Translations under genes and position numbers: made by a program
The notes under the pieces: model-generated
The model's database searches: none
Told to the model about the DNA's origin: nothing
What the model saw: only the letters and a program-made list of their open reading frames with translations
Shown: in pieces, positions 10,736-23,090 of the stretch
How positions within the stretch are numbered: the stretch's first letter is position 1
Layout: every line of letters begins with the position of its first letter
Origin: Arctopsyche grandis
Taxonomy: Eukaryota > Arthropoda > Insecta > Trichoptera > Hydropsychidae
Length of the DNA: 64,000 nt
NCBI RefSeq assembly: GCF_051622035.1
Contig: NC_135364.1
Coordinates: 1,383,001 to 1,447,000 of the forward strand
Direction of reading: 5' to 3'

Positions 10736-11985
10736 CAAATGTTGCTGTTGACACAAACACGGGTTTAAAAAATCAAAGATGTTGAAGATGATGTGTGGAA
10801 GGAAGTTTTTATGAAATATAAAAAAAACATCATAATTTCAACAAGAATATTTATTAATTACCATTTGATTTTTTTTATAAATACTTGAACTACCAATATT
10901 AGTATACATATTTTTTAAGTAATGAAAAAAGAGGGGGAGTGGTCATAAAAATTAAACACCGCCCTGGTTCTTTTTTATTTAGCACTACACCATTGGATAT
11001 AACTTATATTATAATCGTTCTATTTATATAATATAAGTATTATTTTAAGAATGCATAGTATGTGTGTGTTTTTGTCGCACGTACGTACATATGTATATGT
11101 ATGTGTATATAATATGTTCGCGTACGCAGATGCGTCTCGAAAGTTTTCCTCATTTTATTTTTCTTTATAACAGTTTCCCAATTGGCGGATTACAAACCTC
11201 CCTCCCCCAGCTCTCCTATCGAGTTCTTGGAGTATAAAGGGGTTGGTTCGTGAAAAAAAATACGTCAATAACAGAGTTTTTTTTGTCGGTGGATCGTCGT
11301 TTTCCCTCTCGCGAAACTCTTTTCTGTGTGCGCCCTTTTAAAACCTATATATCTCTCGATAAGATCTCCAGAAAGTACTTTGAAATTTACTTCAAAACGT
11401 CTCTCCTTGTCTTCATCATTCACTTCGATATCTCAGACTTGTTTAATATTTAAGAAAGAGCGTTTGTAATTATTTTTTTCTTGTTTTTGAAAAATAAATC
11501 TCATATTTCTTTCGTACAATATTTTCAAACAATGGAGGGAAATCTTTTGTTTACAGACCGTGTCGTACAGATAATTCAACTAAATCACTATATATGTATA
11601 TGTTTATTCGTTTCTTTATAAAAAATATGCAACTACGCAAGAAAAACTGTGTAAAATTAATTTCAAAGTTTATTATGATGCTAAGTTACACAAGAGCAGT
11701 CTTTACTTAATAATGTTTACCGAAATAATGTTGTTTCAAAAAGTTCAATCCTTGCAGTACTTTGTTTTTTTAAATTCCATTTAAGTTTAAAATACATTTT
11801 AGAACTTTAAAATAATACTAAATATAACTAATATGTATTGATATACAAATCTATTTAAATACATACATGTATGTACATACATAAGTTATTAAATATTTAA
11901 AATAAATACAGTAAAAGATATACATATGTATGAGACTGTTATATTTTACATAAAATATAATGTTTTACGGTTAACATTTAAAATA
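10736..11985. other. AT-rich sequence without a gene
   Basis: I see no gene. 11100-11460 is less AT-rich and holds a 67-codon open frame (11250-11453, +) without recognisable features. Several short TATGTACATA-type runs occur (11080-11110, 11860-11890, 11920-11930). Confidence 0.4.
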
Positions 11986-11989
11986 TTTA

Positions 11990-12420
11990 AAAATACCGAC
12001 AGCCTCTAAAACGTTTATTCCGCTTTTCCAAAATTCTGGACATTTCGAATTAAAATAAGTGATACTAATTTGTGCATTAAGTCAAACAGAAATAGAGTTT
12101 TTGGAACTGAAAATTGGATTTCCGCCACTTCAGATATAACGGCTCATATGATGATAATTACACTATTGAGTTTATGTATGTAACTTCAATCAAAAAAATA
12201 TACAATATATAATTCTTAATCCTGATAATTTTACTTCTAGTCGAGATATGAACCAAAAGGCTTGAGAATTTTGAATTGTTAAATATTTTTAATGTTCTAA
12301 ATTCCTACATTTGTAACCTTCTTAGTAACTTTAACATTCGTAACTTTTCTTAGAAGCAATTTACATATTACTAATGTATTACTACATTCATTTATAAAAT
12401 CTACCACTAAATGACATCCA
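11990..12420 (+). repeat. Unclassified interspersed repeat G, copy 1
   Basis: It shares with 62480-62900, in the same orientation, TTTTTGGAACTGAAAATTGG (12099-12118), then CCGCCACT, then ATATAAC and GCTCATAT. It is also preceded in both copies by TCTG(G/A)ACAT and a TCGAATTAAAA block. Not coding; class unknown. Confidence 0.55.
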
Positions 12421-12424
12421 CACT

Positions 12425-13968
12425 CAAAAAAACTGTTAAACGCAAATGCATATAATGTTTGTATCCACAAAATTAAGATTAAACCCGAGGATACGATGAT
12501 AAAAATTTATACTATCCTTTCTGCGAGTAAATCAATCGCAATCTCTAATACGGCAAACATAGGGGGACTTAATTGATTGATCGTATCGGTCGTTGAACAT
12601 GTTTATCTTAGCCAAGTAAGTATACAGCTTGCTTTAAGGAAACGCTTATACGAATATATTGAGAATCGCCTTCATATATCCCTGGAGAGTATCGATTGCA
12701 ACAGAACTACCATAAATCAAACGCGTCAATAAAAAGGGCATTCTAAAAAGCAAGCGTTAAATATCATACGTTCCGTATGTGATATTATATTATATACAAG
12801 TATATATGTATGTATGTATGTATATATTTTAGAATGAATTTCAATTGAGGCATAAAACGCCAAAGCGTATAATGGAGATGGTAGGGAAAGTGGAAAGTTG
12901 ACTTGAAGAATGTTTACAGTTGTTGAATACGATGTTCAAGAGGAAACTTTCTTTTACGTCATGTGTCGAAATTATAGAGCTTTTCAGACGTGGAATGATG
13001 TGACTTCTAATATTAAATGTCTATCACGTTGGGTGGATCTTTCAAAAGTGAACCAAGTCAAAGGAGTGTATATTTTTCAAGTTAAAACACTTCTTTGATT
13101 CGAAGTGTCTTCCGCTTAGTATATCAGAATATGATAAAGTAAGTGGTTCATCTCTGTTGCACTTGCATTCTCAACTGTCACGTTGAGAATCGACTTTTAA
13201 CTGAAAAAATATCTCATATGTACCCTCTCATCCCCTCTTACGTTTGAAGAAATGACGTTTGTACCCTCTGAGAAATTAAATCAATGTTTTTTTGCCAACT
13301 ATAATACACCCGAAAATATCGGTCGTTGATGAAATCATCGAGACATCAACGAAAGGTGTCGTTGTGTTAATTCCATCTAGGTCGCATGCCGTAAAAGGGG
13401 TGTTTAAAATTTAATTTAAAATAATTTATCCTGCTCGAAGCGGAATGTAAACGAGTTTATTATTTGAAACAATTTTTAAAACAGGCAAAACGTCAGTCAT
13501 AAAAGTCAACGACTATTTCTCAGATGGTTACTTCGGAACTTTACGACCGATAAAAGAAATATGCTCCGAGCAAAACAAACAAATCTTTAACGCTAAGAAC
13601 AAAAAAAAAGATGAAAAAAGTCCGTATTAAATAGAGCAATTCGAAAAAAATAAAATAATAACACGCTAAAACCGGTGCGCTTAGAGAGGACTCGGAAAAT
13701 ATACATATGTATATCAGGGTTGTGATGTTGTTGATTTTAAATATTTTCAGTGAATCGACAAAATGTCATGACTAAGATGAGAAGTCATTTATAACAAACT
13801 TAAAATGTATTTATTACCTTTGATATTTTTACTAACGTAGATTTTATAAGTAAAACTTCACAACGAACGATATGGTAATAAATAAGCAAATAAAAGCTAA
13901 AACGATGATAATGAGAAATGAAAAGATAGAACGTATCAATACATAAAATTCTTACATTTGTACGTATT
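12425..13968. other. AT-rich sequence without a gene
   Basis: No recognisable gene. A TATGTATGTATG microsatellite lies at 12801-12825. A 62-codon open frame (12910-13098, +) has no family features. 13080-13450 contains somewhat GC-richer unique sequence. Confidence 0.4.
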
Positions 13969-13969
13969 T

Positions 13970-14240
13970 ATATAATAAAATAGAGAGTCTTTAATTAATA
14001 TTATGTATTAGGTGTATTATGAGCATTTATAAGAATTGTAAATAGGGTTTTGAGAACTTTTTCCTATTATGCTGTACATTAATATTAGAATAATATAATA
14101 CTATGATTACTAACAAAATTAAATTAAAATTGTAAAATAGAAAATGATCATTAGATTAGTAGCTATTAAAATATATATAAGATGTATTTTGAAAATAATT
14201 TAATAATAATAAAAAACATTTAAAAATTAAAAAAAAATTT
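13970..14240 (+). mobile_element. Jockey-like LINE 3' tail fragment
   Basis: This is the plus-strand copy of the tail seen at 1555-1740 and 45055-45385. It starts GAGAGTCTTTAATTAATATT (about 13983) and runs through TACTATGATTACTAACAAAA and AGAAAATGATCA to an A-rich end with AATAATAATAAAAAA (about 14201-14235). It holds no coding sequence; it is a severely 5'-truncated insertion. Confidence 0.75.
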
Positions 14241-16443
14241 CATACCAGTAATTTATGTACTGATTGATGCAAGTATTTTTGTCTGCACATTAAATTGAGT
14301 CTTTGTCAAAATTGTAATTGACGTCAAATAAGAAATCGCAGGTATTTGCTTTCCTATATTTATATTATATTTGGTGACAATTGTAGAAAGGCTTGTTCAA
14401 ACATAGCCTGTCGAAGCTGGAATTATTGGAATCGTAACCGGATTCGAAATTTCCACATCACTAGTACATTCATTAACACGCTTGTACATCAAATGTAGAA
14501 ATGTTGAAAATCAACGAATCACATTCTGAGAATTTCATATTCAAAAATATGTCAAGTTGGAATTGGGATTCGGAGTGTATACCTATGTTTGCTACAAAGT
14601 GCGTTCATCAAGTAGCAAAAGTTCGAGTGGAAGTCAGAGTCGGAGTCAAGGTCGGAGTGACTCCGCAACCCTAAAGATACGAGTCGTAGATGGGGGGGGG
14701 GAGTGGTAAAAGAGAAAATAGGGGGGGAGGGGCAAGAGCGCAATATACGACCGCGTATAAAAGTAATGAATGCGAACAAGTAAACAAATTTAGGGTGAAA
14801 GTTTGCGCCGAATGTGTCCCCGCTTTTCCGAGACCGGGTGAAAAAGGGATGGGGACTATGGAAAAGCTCCTCACCTTCACCCCCCCTCATCTTTATTTTT
14901 ATCGCACAATTCTTCCTTATTTTCCGGGTACTTTAATTGTGTGTATTTTTTTCCTGCTCGTCTTTAGTATTTTATTCTTTATTCGTTGGAGACGTTAGAA
15001 GAATGATACTGAGGGAGTTTAAAATGGGGTGCAAAAAATGTTGGGGAAGGGATGTGAGAATGGATGTTGTCGCTCTTCAAGAAAAATCACTCTTAAGTAG
15101 CCGTTGACTATTGTTTCGTAACGAAGGGGGCCTTTCATGATGAATGTTGTCTGAAAAAAGGTTAATTAAAAATGACTTTCGAATGTTTTTAATTTTAAGC
15201 TGAAGCAGATGCTGAAATTCCTTACTATATTTACAATGTATAATAGATGAGGATACAGTTTTCAAATTTGATGTACTATCTTGTAATACTCTTGTAACAG
15301 CCTCTTGTTATACCGTAAATTTACTAAAAAAAATCCCCTTTTACTTTAATACTCAATTTTTACTAGCCAAGGTAGCCCTAAACATTTATGCTTTCTACTT
15401 TTATGTATATGAATATAAATTTGTGTTTAACATAAGAGTCTAACTTAGACCATAGGCTGGTTTTGAAAGTATTTTTCATACATATTATTGATTTTATTTA
15501 TATCCAATTTGATTATAACATGTGCACATTTGGTAGTACGCAAAATTTAATACCTTGTTTTTGTGTAATGTGATACAACAGAAGTACGTGCAAATTCAAA
15601 GAATCATCTATATTGATATTATTATATTATATGATAATAAAACAATACCCTGAAAACCTTATAAAAATGATAACGAAAGCAATGCTCAAGTTACTGTCAA
15701 TAATTGAATCGATATGAAAAAATAAAATTGTACCTTTTGATGACTACAAACATACATACATAGATACATACATATGTGACTTTCTCATTATACGAAGGTC
15801 CTTTCATAGAGAAATAAATCAAAATATAATCACTTTCTGTACCGTATTCTTATTAATGAAAACGAATTACATTTTCTGAAACGAATTATATTATATTAAC
15901 ATTAATGAAAACGAATTATATTTATATTAGAATTACATATGTATGTGCTTGGTATTCAACACAAATTCAACGAATCTCTAATTAATTATGTCATTTTCTA
16001 AAACACACATTCGTATAATTCATTCGGATTAAGAATACACATTCTTGGCAATATTTCAGCGGTCTATATATGTAATTTTGGTAGCAGTTGGTGTCGAAAC
16101 ATTGCGAAAATCTATCTCAATTGTACGTTAAAAGCATATTGTGTGTGCATACACATGTATGTACATATATACGGATAAAAAAGAAAATGAAATGAATTAA
16201 AAGCACATAGTCTGTGCTATAAATCGGCAGAAACTATTCAGTCGGTTCTCTTTAGACACAATAAATGTTGAACAACACTGGAATGAATTGCATTGAAATA
16301 AAAATCGCAAAACCTAACAGAACATATAAAAGGCACTGACTTCATTTAAAATTTAAATTAAATTGAACCTAATGTAAATTTTACAAAATTTAGTTTAATA
16401 CAGGGCGGGGTATACCTGACACTTCTATACAGACCGTTTTAAA
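14241..16443. other. Low-information sequence with one G-rich island
   Basis: 14620-15000 is GC-richer. It has GTCGGAGT/GTCAGAGT-type short repeats at 14629-14662, a G10 run at 14692-14701 and a G7 run near 14720. Overlapping open frames on both strands (up to 112 codons, 14552-14998) are compositional and resemble no protein. The rest is AT-rich with scattered CATACATA runs (15750-15775). Confidence 0.4.
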
Positions 16444-16607
16444 TCTAATATATAATTTCGAAATAGACTTAGTATACATTAGTATTCAAATAAATTTATA
16501 TAAAATAAAACTATTCAAATAAATTTAATAAAATGTCTATTATTAGATTAGTCATGTTTAAGCGGGTTATATTACAAATACCGAGCGAAGCCGGGTAAAA
16601 CCACTAG
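16444..16607 (+). mobile_element. Short Helitron-like element (family A)
   Basis: It starts with TC (TCTAATATATAATTTCGAAA) after an A. It ends with ACCGAGCGAAGCCGGGT, about 6 bases, then CTAG followed by T (end at 16607). The terminal block can fold as ACC..GC/GC..GGT with a GAA loop. No protein is encoded at 164 bp. Related copies are at 37067-37279 and 42257-43078, and a 3' end at 51344 (minus). Confidence 0.75.
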
Positions 16608-17329
16608 TAAAAAATAAATAAAAAAAGCAAATACAACTTGTGTGTAGTAGAATTTTGGTCGACAGTGTGCGTACACCCATCCAATACATTATACAAAAAA
16701 TGCAAAAACAATATAAATTTCGACCCTCACGGATACAAATCAAAATTCCGCAGAACTAGTCCACTGTTCCATATCTGTTTATTACACATAAAATTTTCCA
16801 TTAGTATATGTTTATGACAAGCGACCACAATCCCGAAAGCCGCTATGATATATGTCGCACCCCCCCCCCCCGCCACCCACCCAGCCCTCCTCACCGCTCT
16901 CCTTTGACACTGCAATTTTCCCCGATTTTATTTGTTCCGGGAAAACCTCGGGAAATACGAACGGGAGGGGGTTGAGATTGTCCGCATTAAATGGAATCAA
17001 TTTATAGAGGAAGATGGGCACACTTCACCGGTCCGGTGTCCTGCGGCGCCAATAGCTAATGGCTACCCTAAATCTGTTCTGCGGACTTCTAAATCTGACC
17101 CACCTGGTGTAAAATATTTGCACGACACCCGATGATAAGTCGGGGATTCAATCGCGTGGTCACCCTACGCCGCAAACGACTTGTCATTTTGCGGCCAAAT
17201 GATTCGGTTAAGCGATGTCCGTAAACCGGGCATATTGTCGGATTGGTTTGGTGCGATGAAAAACGTATTGGGGTAATAATCGATACGATTTATATACGAA
17301 GCAAGACAAATTGTCTTATGTAGGGTGTC
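16608..17329. other. GC-richer segment with poly-C tract
   Basis: A C12 run at 16860-16871 is followed by a GC-richer stretch (16840-17250). Short open frames exist on both strands (for example 16932-17135, +), but none has a recognisable family or plausible splice context. Confidence 0.4.
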
Positions 17330-18205
17330 TCATCGCCTTGTGGTTATGGTCTTCAAATTTCCCAAAAGAAATTAGCGTTTCATATTCACATTGTGCAAAT
17401 CTTTCCTACAAAATAAACAACAATTTCATCAATTGCTTCCAACATCAATTAGACCTAGGTATCATTGCCAATTGCGACCTAAAATGGTCCTCTCATATTA
17501 ACCATATTGTGAACAAATGATGCTCATATTTGTATGTAATAAAACATGTATTCAATTTTCTGAAATTAACACTATATTATCAAAAATATAAACAAAACTT
17601 TTATCAGACCTAAACTAGAATACGCTTAAAGCGTATGGAATCCTCATTTAAAAAAATATGTTATATGTATACAAAGGAGAATTACAAAGCTTCCTTCTGA
17701 ACTTAATTCACTTTCTTATAACGAAAGATTGAAAAGAATGAATCTCACTACATTGGAGACGAGAAGGATAAGAGGCGACTTAATCGAAGTCTTTAAAATA
17801 CTAAATGATCATTATAAATGTCATATGTCCAATCTTATTATGTACATTCAACGAAAACACTCACCTCAGAGGTCATTCACTAAGACTCCAAAAAGAAAAA
17901 TCCAATAAATTGATCAGATATTCCTTCTTTTCAAACAGAGTGGTTTCAGTTTGGAAAACTCTTCCCAATGATATTGTAACCTCTGATAACCTTAATATTT
18001 TTAAGAATAAGCTTGACGTATTTCTTAAACTTAAAGAATATCTGTAATTTTTATTTTCCAATTACTTTTTTTCTCTCTTATTTTTATTTTTATTTTAATA
18101 TTGTCATTTTGAATGTTTTTCTCATTTGATTTACAAATATGTATAAATCAAACCCCTTGGGTCTATCGGCTTCGCCGCCTCCCCCAAGTATGTTAAATAA
18201 ATAAG
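17330..18205 (+). pseudogene. CR1-like LINE, C-terminal part with 3' tail
   Basis: Consecutive frames encode the end of a LINE ORF2: ISVSYSHCANLSY, DLGIIANCDLKWSSHINHIV (17450-17515), LKRMNLTTLETRRIRGDLIE (about 17731-17790) and VVSVWKTLPNDIVTSDNLNI followed by KNKLDVFLKLKEYL (17943-18047). These are the linker and terminal motifs typical of CR1-group reverse transcriptases. Stops and several frameshifts break it. The tail contains TTGGGTCTATCGGCTTCGCC and ends TTAAATAAATAAGG. It is from the same family as 9808-10335 and is not functional. Confidence 0.85.
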
Positions 18206-18998
18206 GTAGTCGTGTGACAGGTTGTTGGTAATTCATTGAACTGAAATTTTTGAAGTTGGTTTTAATAACCGACGAGTTGTAGATTTTTAAGCAAGTTGCC
18301 CAAAATGCAAGTAAAATCTTCGCAATACATATAAAGTAAAATTTATATTCTGGCAAATCTATTTTTAATGTATTTTCTTCACCCTATTAAAATGCCTTTT
18401 TATGCAAATGTAGCGGGGATCGCAGGTTACTCGGCTTTTATAAAAAGGGATCGTGACTTGTAAAAGGTTGAGAGGCTGCTGTTTAAAGATTCACAAATCA
18501 ATTAATTTATTAAACAAAATGTAAGGATCTTTACAACTTTTTTAACGGAAATGTTTTATACAAAATATTTTGGTCAAACGGTTTCTCTCATTTTAAATAT
18601 TAACATTAACATACGTATATAATAGAAGAAAATATATAAATAATTTATTAACAATTGTAATTATAATATTTCGTTCATATTATTATTTTTAAAGCCTCTT
18701 TTTATGTTTTATACATATAATATACCAGAAAGATAGAGTCGTCTTATTATAATCACACAGACTTTTTACTAATTAATTAGTCTGCTTATTGATAGTTCTG
18801 TCGTAGAAAATCCTAGTTTATATACAACTGACAGTATGTTTGTCATTTTTATAATTATTATATATTTATAATATACTTGCGAAAAAATGATTACAATATT
18901 AAATATTCGATTTATTGAAGATATGATTTGGATTGAGCTGTCTCTAATTTGTTAAAAATAGGAAAAATAAAAACATTTTAAAAATTGCCTTCAACACG
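18206..18998. other. AT-rich sequence without a gene
   Basis: Nothing recognisable. A short GC-richer patch with GGGATCG repeats lies at 18415-18470. Confidence 0.4.
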
Positions 18999-19233
18999 AT
19001 ATATCGAAGACTTGGTGCACATATATTGTATGTCTATTTTTGAATTTGTATCGAATTTTAAATTTGTAGATGATGGAATAATTCAGGTTTTTTTTCTTCC
19101 GAGGTAATTTATATGGTATACATAAATTACATTGAAAGGAAAAAAACTGAATTATTCCAGCATCTACAAACTTAAAATTCGATACAAATTCAAAATGGGA
19201 CATACAATATCTGTGCACGAAGCCATCGATATG
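18999..19233. repeat. Long near-perfect inverted repeat (hairpin)
   Basis: The left arm (about 19001-19100) and right arm (about 19135-19232) are reverse complements with few mismatches. Paired landmarks are GGTGCAC (19014) with GTGCACG (19213), TTGTATGTC with GACATACAA, GAATTTGTATCGAATTTTAA with TTAAAATTCGATACAAATTC, and GGAATAATTCAG with CTGAATTATTCC. The centre contains a second palindrome around TTTATATGGTATACATAAAT. The open frame over it is a by-product. It could be a palindromic MITE or a template for a long double-stranded RNA; no target duplication was identified. Confidence 0.85.
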
Positions 19234-19307
19234 ATAGATCAAATTCATCTTACACAAATAGTTTAATAGTTTGAAAAATATTTAATAATTTAATAATATA
19301 TGTATAT

Positions 19308-19789
19308 ACAAACGGACGCGATGTATGTGTGTGGGTATGTGGCGGAACCGTGGATAAGTTTGGAGATTTCAAAAAAACAAATTTTATAATACAAGGAGTT
19401 ATGCATAGGGATGAGGAATGTAGTGCATAAAACTATACATGAGTTATGCATAGAATACATACGTTATGCATAGGGATGAGGCGTGACGACCAATCGTGTT
19501 GAGGAGACGTTGGGAAGCGGGGATGTGGAGACTTGAGAGTCTGACGTGCTCTTGATATTGAGCACCTGACTTGGAACGGGTCACGTCAGCGTCAGATGTC
19601 CCTAAGCACGCGCGGAAGCGTACACACATACACACATTCACGAAGACACACACACACACGGCGCATTAATACGTGCGCGCGCCTTTAAATTACCTTACAT
19701 TATATTTTTATAAAACATATAACTTTATTTCAATTCGTGTATCAATTCCTTTCCAAGGCCACCATTTAAAATCAACGGGCGCAACACTG
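19308..19789 (+). mobile_element. Helitron-like element (family B), eroded copy
   Basis: It begins AACGGACGCGATGTATGT (19311) and ends CAACGGGCGCAACACTGT. It is collinear with the reverse complement of 41534-42256, sharing ACGGACGCGATGTATGT, AGGGATG(T/A)GG, a TGATATTGAG block, CACACATTCACGAAGACACA and a TATCAATTCCTTTCC block. The terminal hairpin and the CTAG end are eroded. It contains a CA-rich microsatellite (19621-19660). The short open frames across it are not genes. Confidence 0.65.
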
Positions 19790-22700
19790 TTTATAAATAA
19801 TAGGAATATAAAATGTTAAAGTCTATAGCATTTATAGTCGTTATTTAAATTGCATGGAAAAAATTCTGGGAATTTCATTAAAACATAGTATAAAAAACAA
19901 ACATGAGAATTTTTGTTTTTTGCAGAACAACGTCCGTGTATATTTGATTAAATAACTAGAATATTTTTGTCATTTAAAGTGGTGCTTTACCTTTGTCTTC
20001 CGTAGAGAAAGCCGGGACTAATTGCTGCACGGGTTAGTTTTCACATTGTTAATTACTTAATTGCTATATAAAATTAAAAAAAATTCTAGAAATGTGAAAA
20101 TGTCAACAAGTGTAATAATAAGCAAGGCATAATTTGGGTTTCATCTCAGCGCTTTGAATCCCATAGTACTGTTGCCTTGCTTTTCAATTCAATTAATTTG
20201 TAAGAGATCAATTGGAATTTGCTAGTGCTGTTTGAAATCTTTTCTATTGCGTATATGTTAATAATTAAGAACGCATAATTAAAAAATTCCATTCCTAATG
20301 CAATTCCAGATTTCTTCAAATATATTTGTTTTGCTTCCTACATTATTTGTAAAAGTTTTTGAATTATATAATTGATACTCCGTATTCATTTAGTAAGATT
20401 TTATTCTAATGCCCAATCAGAAACCTCCGTAATTCTTCGTTGTTTCATATTTATCCCTGTTCGAACAACTAATACTAACTAATAATTATTTTTACAGGAT
20501 TAGTTGCCCCCCCCCTCAAATTGTTCCTTTTCTTGCTTTACATTTCTGTTATTTGATTATCTTTCTTAGTAATATAGATAAATACCTACATATATGACAT
20601 TTAATGCTTTTCTTCTTTGTTTTTGTTTTTCATTGTTCTTCATCATTAGAAACCTTTATGTGTCAATGTTATAAATGTTTTAATGCTGTTTGTTTCTGTT
20701 TTTTTTTTTATTTTAAATAAATAAAAAAAGTTGACATTTATTGACCACATGTAAGCGCAGTGTGTTTCATACTTAAATAGTCGAAAAGTTCATTTATGTA
20801 TATGTAGGTATATGTGATTTAAAATATATTATACTCAAAGTAACTTTTAACAGTTTTTATATTTGTTCTTTATATTATATCATTTCTTAAATACAATATT
20901 TTTGGTAAATTTTACATATAATAAGTAAGGCTTTAACTGAAAATGTTGATCAAATGAACAAAAAAATACAATCATACATATATGTATATATAATATTGCT
21001 ATTCTGTTTGTCTGTATGTCTGTCTATCTGTCTAGGATAACGTTCGTCGTACTATAAAAGTCGTTTCTATTCGAGATGCATATGTACGTCACAGCTAAAC
21101 CACTGCCAAAACGTATATACGAATATAATAACAAAAGAAAAACTTCTATATATACATATATGCTATTTGCTACCAATATTTCTTCTTGGCAGAGAATTTA
21201 CCGCCATCTATTGAAAATTTAATTAATTTATCAATTAATTTTTCTATTTGTATTTTATATTTTATATTGTTTACATGCAGGTAGATAGTTAGTTTTTAAC
21301 TTTTTTTTCATAATATTCAATTAAATATAAATATTAAATTAAATATATTTAAATGGTATTTGAAAAAAAAATCAACCGCGTGGGGATCGACCACATGACC
21401 GACGATACATTTTTTATATTTAATAAATAAATATGACAATACCCATGCGATGATATGTCATCGGGTACAACACTAGTGTTTATATGATTGTCATATGCAT
21501 ACATATGTACATATGTAGATACTCGTTTGATGCATTTCAATTTGTTATACTTATACGTAAGATATAAGATAAGGATTAACGATTTCTGAAATCCTAATCC
21601 AAGCCTTTAAAAATAAGAAAAAAAAATGGTTTCTAAAAAGTGTATCAACTAGACCCGGCCCAGAACTATGCGCTGCGTATTTTGAACCCTCGCGGTACAA
21701 GTAGTGTCGCCATATTGCGACGAAAGTTAAAATTCAACGTAGATAAAATTACAATTTCGACCGTCACTTTAAAAGCTTTCTATTTAATAAAAATAAATAA
21801 CATTTATCGCGTGGAAAGTTCATCGTTATCTCGCGCGGAAATACTAGGGCGAACTACCCCTTCCACGGCACCCCGAAGGAAAACAATAACAAAGCTATCT
21901 TTTCCTTTTGAAAATGAGCGACATAATAAGTTCACATTGTCTCGAGTGTCATACATTTTTTTTGCGCACTCCGGTGACACTTTTGCCTCGCATTTGAAAC
22001 GCGTCGCTTATTTTTCACTTCGTGCGGGAAATTTTTCAAGACAACGAGCGCACGCAATACGCGCTTTTCCGATACGAAAATTGTTTTTTCCGACCCTCAC
22101 AAGACGGCAGCCTTCGCCTCGTAAAAGTTTACAACTCTTGATTAACATATATCGGTGTGTACTTCACAAAATACACTATACAGATATATGTATGTATGTA
22201 ATTTTTAGTTAGATCCGGTGGGCTCACTAATTCCACGCCACAATACTGAAATTTTCATATACAGGCAACATGTTTTCATTTGGTGCGCACGCTCTAAGTA
22301 ACGTTTAATTGAAGTTGTTTAGGATGAGCGGAGGGGGGTCGAGAGATGGGGGAGTGGTGAAGGGGTTGCTTGCCAGATTACACTTTGGGATAATATATGC
22401 TAACACCTTTTCGGTATCCTTCCATTTCTGCCAAGAACCTCAGCGTGTATTCTACGCTATTTAAATACGAAAGGTTTTTCCGGAAATCGTACGAGCTCAA
22501 TCGGAAGCTTTGTTCTAACTTTTAAGCTGTGGAAAATTTAAATTAACCTTATTTAACAAATTTGAAATATAAGGGGATGATTTTTTCGGTACACCAACAT
22601 ATGTATTTACACGATCTCCGTCACGGGCCCGAATGTGAAACGCTCGAAAACGCAAATATCGGAAGGCAAAGATCAAAAATCGAAAGATCTTAAGTTGAAA

Positions 22701-22864
22701 GATCAAAAAAAGGGTGCATGGTAAACGGTGCATACTCCCTTAATTTGCGCGAGCAGGATACAACAGGAACAAGAGGAACAGGCTTTTCCTCCCGTATTAA
22801 TGTGCGCGCGCAGAATATACACATATATATTTCCAATATACACATATGTATACATATATCATAA
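19790..22864. other. Sequence without a recognised gene
   Basis: C9 tract at 20507-20515. 21640-22480 is a GC- and CpG-richer island with a 190-codon open frame (21640-22212, +). The frame lacks recognisable domains, is rich in Arg, Ser and Phe as expected from base composition, and has no flanking gene structure. I treat it as non-coding. A (CTGT)-type run lies at 21008-21032, and CATATGTACATATG-type palindromes at 21485-21520. Confidence 0.4.
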
Positions 22865-22876
22865 ATGAGATTTATT

Positions 22877-23078
22877 TTTGATTTTTATATGCCTTTTATT
22901 ATTACTAAATTATGTTCACAATACATCTTATATCTATGTTAATAGCTACTGATCTAATGATCATTTTCTATTTTACAATTTTAATTTAATTTTGTTAGTA
23001 ATTATAGTATTATATTATTCTAATGTTAATTTACAGCAAAATAGGAAAAAGCGCTCAAAAACATATTTAAAATTCTAT
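22877..23078 (-). mobile_element. Jockey-like LINE 3' tail with target duplication
   Basis: The 202-bp tail fragment of the same family as 1555-1740 sits between perfect 12-bp direct repeats ATGAGATTTATT at 22865-22876 and 23079-23090. The A-rich end lies on the left, so the element is on the minus strand. This is a hallmark of target-primed reverse transcription with severe 5' truncation. Confidence 0.9.
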
Positions 23079-23090
23079 ATGAGATTTATT

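Noticed and set aside
14552..14998. Open frames of 102-112 codons on both strands
   Set aside because: Arise from G-rich runs and short GTCGGAGT repeats.
21640..22212. 190-codon open frame (+)
   Set aside because: In a GC-rich island where stops are rarer; no domain, signal peptide or splice context; residue use follows base composition.
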